DNA of 64,000 nt from Elusimicrobium minutum (lineage in GTDB: Bacteria > Elusimicrobiota > Elusimicrobia > Elusimicrobiales > UBA9959): contig DYIF01000001.1 of assembly GCA_020723765.1 (NCBI GenBank), positions 91,818 through 155,817 of the forward strand, written 5' to 3'. Position 1 is the first letter of the stretch. Each line of letters begins with the position of its first letter. The notes under the pieces are model-generated. The model searched no databases, was not told the origin of the DNA, and saw nothing but the letters and a program-made list of their open reading frames with translations. A program made the translations under genes and the position numbers. Shown piece by piece: positions 63,001 through 64,000 of the stretch.

Positions 63001-64000
63001 ACGATGCTTCCCTTATACGGTCCCGGGTATGCGTTTAAGTCGGTTATAGCGGCCGGCGGGGTATTATCCTGTCCGGAAACAGCCTGTATAACATTAGATA
63101 TGGCAGAAACATTGCCGGCTTTATCGACCGATTTAATAGCAAAATAATAATTAGTATTAGGTTCTAATCCGGATAAGAATTTTGTTTCCAAACTTCCTCC
63201 GGGGCTTGGTACCCAGCTTTGAGAATAAGTTATTGCTGTATCGAAATTTGATGAGTTAATTGCAAAAGTAGTGTATTTTACTATATACGAAACGACATTT
63301 GAGTCGTCCGAGTCAAAAGGAGATGAAAAGGTTAAATTAACGCTTCCTTCATCTCCGGTATTTCCGTTAAGATTTGTTATGGCGTTTGGAGGAACCGTGT
63401 CTTTTCTTATATAAAAGACATCAGTGGATACAAAAACATTCCCGGCGTTATCTAAAACTTTTACGCTTATGTAATTTGTACCGTTTGACAAAAGATTCCA
63501 TATATTATCGCCGATACCCCAGGGCGAGTCATACAAAGGCGAGTTTATATCCGAAACCAAATCTGTCCAGTTAACTAAAACTAAACCGGTTTGATTTGGG
63601 CCTGTCGTAGCTTTAATTTGAAATTTATTTAAAAGCGAAAAATTATCCTCAAAAAATACGGAATAAACTCTTGAGTTGGAACTTATCCATACATCGTCTC
63701 CTAACTGATTATTCATAACCGAAGGCGGAACCGTATCCTTTAAAACATAAAAAACATCGGTGGATACAAAAATATTTCCAGCATTATCAAAAACCCTTAC
63801 GCTAACATAATTAGTCCCGTTTTGCATTAAATCATATACGGCGTTTGGTATCTGCCAGTTCGCAATGTAATTAGGCTGGTTTATGTTTGTTATTACATCC
63901 GTCCAGTCCGCTATCACCGTCCCACTTTGATTTAAACCAGTCGTTACCTTTATCTGAAACTTATTTAATCCCGAAGGACCGTTATCGTTAAAATCCACAT
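51030..64000 (-). CDS. Giant secreted modular repeat protein, N-terminus beyond the window
   Basis: At least 4322 residues; the frame runs off the window edge, and the first visible codons are GTG-GAT-TTT inside a module (YNVDF in other modules), not a start. About 15 repeats of a 90-105 residue module (NNQxGDxxWRxxN..., DxGGSLLNKFQ, GPNQTGTVLFDWTD, GTNYISVRVxDNAGN, STDVFYIxKDTxPP) alternate with eight FN3-like domains. Two propeller-like regions (about residues 426-846 and 2616-3038) are followed at the C-terminus by a lamin-tail domain (3381-3512, INEVYPSG...DWIELYN), a second diverged one, and a PQQ-like propeller (3969-4322) ending SYTIDLW with a TAG stop. No sorting tail is present. It is probably a surface adhesin or filament; the binding partner is unknown. 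Confidence 0.85.
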   Translation of the reverse strand, partial: VDFNDNGPSGLNKFQIKVTTGLNQSGTVIADWTDVITNINQPNYIANWQIPNAVYDLMQNGTNYVSVRVFDNAGNIFVSTDVFYVLKDTVPPSVMNNQLGDDVWISSNSRVYSVFFEDNFSLLNKFQIKATTGPNQTGLVLVNWTDLVSDINSPLYDSPWGIGDNIWNLLSNGTNYISVKVLDNAGNVFVSTDVFYIRKDTVPPNAITNLNGNTGDEGSVNLTFSSPFDSDDSNVVSYIVKYTTFAINSSNFDTAITYSQSWVPSPGGSLETKFLSGLEPNTNYYFAIKSVDKAGNVSAISNVIQAVSGQDNTPPAAITDLNAYPGPYKGSIVLEFTSVGDNGYEGTASYYKVRWRTDTPITNVSLWNSATEYAQAWIPQPSGNTENFILSGFDQGTTYYLAVRVLDEVLNISLLSNSTFTYASYFPARDGMILYQNGTGNVPLYSVYLATAGSFQTALGVPPTNGGTGATVRHIIVRASPLRKEMMAGILSSDGVLQIMRYDISSKQWSKEWSTTTITATNSAYRGFDIAYESLSGRCMVLYNGSVAGNLLYNIYDGNNWSGGITLTTGTAQSVAWVRLEPNPKTNEIMAIFSKLTSLELYATKWNGNSWTDGFQLRNAVGVTTMQDFDLAWNNTGSKLLAVFGAGNAGYAQTRIYSNGVWTTGPNFTLQGNNGTIRYIVAKGDPKSKYIGVTSFDTGADWNANIFDSETNSFISQATENTNIRNTANQNRPIDAVWDNSSKFIIAAAHATNSAILWSTWTVSNGWGISLLSAPTFTGWSNLVNGVKLERDKELNYVYLYANSSSNDLRAALFLGSSWQFITPNPLSTNVTANTYQPYFFATTMHDVIPPIITDNQTGDSIWRSSNTAYYNIDATDDGGSYLNRIETIIYTGPNKSGTLVEDWTAQISTFGVNYYYDDWKISDNTFNKLVNGFNYLTVRALDGSGNTSEVIDAFYIKKDTVAPSIPVVVSPINNSSSNILSVVFSWNNSIDNASGINRYEISVSTLSDFSKILFSSNTASLSIVINMPGENRYYWKLRAMDNAYNYSDYSSTYTFLIDTTVPSVSNNQSGDDVWVSSNSRFYSVFFNDNGGSLLNKFQVKAATGPNQTGTVLFNWTDMVSNINSSSYNNTWSLTSSMFNLLQNGTNYISVRVIDNAGNVFVSTDVFYIRKDVLNPQVINNQTGDDFWRNTNNAYYDLDFLDFGGSLLNKIQIKSTKGPNFTGETNFDWTDFIIAIDSSAYLDNFQLPIGIWNQLSSTRNYISFRVYDNADNISISTDSFYVLKDTTPPTAPLLLSPSDNSQSSVYNINFAWVGSTDDVSGISSYDLYISSDENFSVIYSSKNSIITNASALLSGGRYYWKVRAKDMAGNYSLWSSTFSVFIDTVSPQITNNQSGDNIWRKTNNGFYNIDFYDSGGSLLNKFQIKATTGPNQTGTVLFDWTDLVGNINSNSYTSNWQIAQTLFDLLQEGTNYISVRVYDTAGNVSVSTDVFYIRKDITSPVIYDNQSGDYLWRSENTGLYNVDFYDATSLINRFEIKITTGLEQTGALILDWTPIMTAINQNIYTDDWKIPDSVFNILPVGVNYISVRTYDNAGNIKVSTDVFYIQKDTMPVSIINNETPSHYAVWLNTNSLIYDIDVIGSGVSLIDRLEVAISTYGYNIQPYLIDWTTAVASINLNSYTTDWKIPDTLFDSMISFTTNYVSVRAYNQAGNKTTLSDAFYVLKDTINPVYQKNISDEYSWSNSSSTLYDIDFIDNQSGVYGFDVLASTNSSGIDPLITWSNVFSDINEKNFAQNWPLPESVFESLVENTTNYISVKVYDVAKNTSTLYDLFKVFKDTTPPSIYDNETGDNEWRGFESGYYNVDFNDTGGSLLKNITIRVSTSVSGGPYYINWSVAVDSISASFYASDWQIPSNIWSLINEGTNYIYVGSYDNAGNFKSQTGYAFTVKKDTTPPSVPILNLPANNSYKNNLSIGFGWAQSQDVLSGTSYYQIIISTYENFDYIYLSTFSFSESKNIDLPAENKWYWKVRAYDKAENYSAYSSSFSVVVDTTEPQITNNQIGDNIWRKSNNGFYNVDFYDFGGSLLNKFQVKATTGSNQSGTVLFDWTDLTANINSNSYTTDWQISQAMFDLLREGTNYISVRVFDNAGNIKISTDAFYVLKDTTAPSIIDSQSGDDNWYSSNPGNIFNIDFNDYSSKLSSASYSAYSGLYKTGILVSSGIIFGPNYNQSTFTDNWGVDFSKLKEGYNHITIFAGDISENTTEYIDAFYIKKDTTPPIVEDLQSGDTNWYNINPGDIFNVRFYDYGIGITTVAIKVTTGPNQTGDVLINGSTIYSATPLNSITDKWGLTDYNWSLLKQGTNYLSVYVYDGLNQLTVSTDVFYIQKDTTSPSQITNLNAYNNLVALDEGSLYLSWTAGGDDGSIGAAKYYEIRYATYNINSSNFDSASVYVSTLIPKSYGNSELLKIENLNPGTTYYFALKSVDKGGNKSLISNTSSAYAVPDLTPPYSITDLNAVPGDFTGQIKINWTARGEGTKGLEGNQAVSGYIIKYATYSINSSNFDSALAYFNNLIPKNPGEVEEFVIEGLNPETTYYVALKSFDEVNNISDISNTTFTYAAPKGARDAVILYSKSGSSTLKYRKYSNAQWSSELDTGISFSGTVRWIVLKSIPVVKDEMIAGVLDSNNVLKVIKYDGVLDIWSDITPTPNPTPGNSLYRNFDLAVEQNSARVMVAYYNGTAGGINYAVYSSTANSWVISPTQLSMASLTGQIYWVKLKSDFNSNRIAVTVLDSNSGISANIWNGSAWIDARNLTTAASASAYEVFDIAWESQTGDLLALWGTGTTTNFNKWYSTGTWGGNRTGPALGVTPYWVRLCSSPNSNKIGFTSIYGATRWNVSIWRPNGTEGWSALPTADTAMSANDKRITDCAWQSKTEQFISVAVDNLGTYDTQFDWITWNNGTWSPASPSVTTANTNTTFSSDIKWTSLLPDPDTDNVMALAVDTSKNLRSTVWSGSLWAASGVGSNFYHAVVQDYNYESFAIEFKRKDNIPPTIINNQTGDNIWRNSNYQNYSVFANDTGGSLLKEIQTKIYTGVNGSGVLVQNWTPQVQNINSSSYSLPWEFTDNTFNLLHNGVTNYVWVRVLDNAGNISNEISDAFYVKKDTVPPTILSHVSTSSFNFWTSTGVGLIDIDFSDTGGSNISTASYSVWTSTDMSGTNIASNVLISTGINQSVYNTDWNLNFSILSNGTNYISITVWDNAGSSITIIDAFKVLKDTIGPSQITNLSAQPGPFAGTVLLTFSAPADDGIVGNNTQGGYIIKYATFNIINDVLFNLATSYNETFIPLNKDETENIILYGLNIDTTYYLAIKSYDKAGNVSLISNSASSLAQKFNVFINEVYPSGTSGQDWIELYNNTPQDFNLNGWKLVYHQGPVDGPGSDLDIWIGASTDTVNSGGIKLINIPFNLNSAQSYSVILKNNQGKIIDIVQWPIISNDQSFARIYDGSSYFEIDPTPTPGYKNSISTSSLKINEVSYKNWKFIEIYNSTNSNIYINNYSFRGIDNLLFKFSRNFSAFSYSMIDQSSFSDENYSFEDIFPNLNENGGFLVLENESGQSVDRVSWKASLVPLYNYKAQLFVNGSYAPSGVNSSIIRNDGYDTDDDGLDFSVSSIITPLYRNSNYGLLANNDIYYPVNNGYISSRFPINIKFNRDYSSGYNDIIAFINTDGKDKKSPHIYRLLDLGFDLSNTLDQKKIFDFDNFYDMDGNKLVSDAVYKILFITDSSTATSLAIWITSVTADNSNILVNGYDTNNLWLNPNKQIDIFKITAYNPSSYDIYITSIALSFKTTDYQNLTTEQLKNIIKTIKLIKDSEFGNVGVFEEGIDMDEISSLSNSDFVLNNGEIFVNISTDNLSFIDSKSTGTYFVVFVSSDQSYDYSPNKFIAKLSVSSFSFSDSLNLVSQKISTNQSYIETSSLSVISPGADAIWSLNTNIVSNIETNVNYWNNVYISANDGVLRTLDYYTGNEKWAFITSPLSPIITSPLVSIGEGGETYIYVVAANGDVYKLKDDDTSYSQIWKTNINDTVNSDLYDSDTAIYLGTQNNKILCLNKSDGNVCDGWAFDNSIDSSINTDFSIDFRPDVNMGWVGLLNGKVLSFRLSDGVVLNQFQTGGAVKSAPFIDSAYSMASNNLFIASTDGKLYCRVASNLNVIPSGWADTVLNSAVYSSPYKPPYKNYILVGDESGRIYKIDSVNGSVLKTFFASYPIRTMPIEFNGWIYFASGKYIYALDENDFSLKPGYPIYVGSEVKGNLILDSYEGYLFFSTNAGGSYTIDLW
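54885..56850 (-). repeat. Giant protein block B: FN3-FN3-propeller
   Basis: Two FN3 domains (starting SQITNLNAYNN and YSITDLNAVPGDFTGQ), then ARDAVILYSKSGS and a propeller region with the same blade pattern (NFDLAVEQNSARVMVAYY, VFDIAWESQTGDLLALWG). The same order and the shared ARDxxILY junction show that blocks A and B descend from one duplicated unit. Confidence 0.7.
57550..58160 (-). repeat. FN3-like plus W-module super-repeat, copy at 57.5-58.2 kb
   Basis: An FN3-like domain (about 57860-58160, PILNLPANNSYKN to SVVVDTTEP) and a W-module (about 57550-57850, NNQIGDNIWRKSNNGFYNVD). A third, more diverged pair is at about 60560-61110 (PVVVSPINNSSSN then NNQSGDDVWVSSN). The high DNA identity of the first two pairs suggests recent duplication or gene conversion. 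Confidence 0.7.
59540..60145 (-). repeat. FN3-like plus W-module super-repeat, copy at 59.5-60.1 kb
   Basis: An FN3-like domain (about 59845-60145, PLLLSPSDNSQSS to SVFIDTVSP) followed by a W-module (about 59540-59840, NNQSGDNIWRKTNNGFYNID). It matches the pair at 57550-58160 over most of its length at the nucleotide level; many 15-20-base stretches are identical. Confidence 0.7.
61460..63395 (-). repeat. Giant protein block A: FN3-FN3-propeller
   Basis: Two FN3 domains (starting NAITNLNG and AAITDLNAYPGPYKGS) and then ARDGMILYQNGTG and a propeller-like region with repeated blades of about 70 residues (GFDIAYESLSG, DFDLAWNNTGSKLLAVFG). The block ends where W-modules resume near HDVIPP. It is matched domain for domain by block B. 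Confidence 0.7.

Noticed and set aside
63996..63998. GTG as start codon of the 4322-residue frame
   Set aside because: It encodes the Val of the module motif N-V-D-F, which is internal in all other copies; the frame stays open to the window edge.
51030..63998. Repeated stretches as CRISPR or tandem satellite
   Set aside because: The repeats are about 300 bases, coding, in frame, and variable; they are protein modules, with no short direct repeats and unique spacers.

Overview
This is an AT-rich bacterial chromosome segment, packed with genes on both strands. The gene set indicates a diderm (Gram-negative) cell: an LptD-type LPS transporter, a Wza/Wzc/Wzx/O-antigen-ligase polysaccharide pathway, a PorV/PorQ-like outer-membrane barrel protein and very large secreted multidomain proteins. 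The lifestyle and proteins (PorV-like protein, huge FN3/propeller proteins, fused spermidine-synthase-like membrane protein, gcaD/glmU-prs-ctc-pth order) resemble uncultivated lineages such as Elusimicrobiota or neighbouring candidate phyla. That placement is inference only; no rRNA gene is present. There is no tRNA, rRNA, CRISPR array, insertion sequence or phage gene, and no gene-free stretch longer than 150 bases.

Layout. (1) 1-5209, mostly plus strand: the tail of an unknown gene, uvrB, then nadC-birA-queG (NAD, biotin and queuosine cofactors), with a divergent SPFH/band-7 gene between. (2) 12995 down to 5206, minus strand: rpmE (own promoter, leader hairpin and terminator), then prfA-prmC-murA-folC-ROK kinase-lptD, a translation-termination, cell-wall, folate and LPS-export series with 4-base overlaps. 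(3) 13085-15064, plus: a fused spermidine-synthase-like membrane protein. (4) 42144 down to 15026, minus: a surface-polysaccharide locus. It begins with a 2251-residue proline-free coiled-coil protein and two small companions, continues with wza-wzc-ligase/polymerase-flippase, then two methyltransferase genes (one fused to a GT9 glycosyltransferase), eight further glycosyltransferases, WbqC, a DegT aminotransferase, a membrane metallophosphoesterase and an HprK-like kinase. (5) 42292-43145, plus: a stand-alone response regulator, divergent from the coiled-coil giant, and a small membrane-anchored protein. (6) 46859 down to 43146, minus: glmU-prs-rplY-pth. (7) 64000 down to 46898, minus: a secreted giant of more than 4300 residues (truncated at the window edge), a 1040-residue PQQ-propeller/FN3 protein ending in a type IX-like sorting domain, and a PorV/PorQ-like protein.

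Two initiation styles coexist. Many genes have a GGAG-type Shine-Dalgarno sequence, and several promoters look like extended -10 boxes (TGnTAnnAT). At least five genes (nadC, the 13085 gene, wza, the 42735 gene, glmU) instead have a TAtAAT/TAAAAT box 6-8 bases before the ATG and no Shine-Dalgarno, the arrangement expected of leaderless transcripts.

The most unusual systems are the coiled-coil trio at the head of the polysaccharide locus (34108-42144) and the modular giant with its sorting-domain partner and PorV-like protein (46898-64000). Start codons were re-chosen for seven genes where an upstream in-frame start was less consistent with overlaps or ribosome-binding sites.
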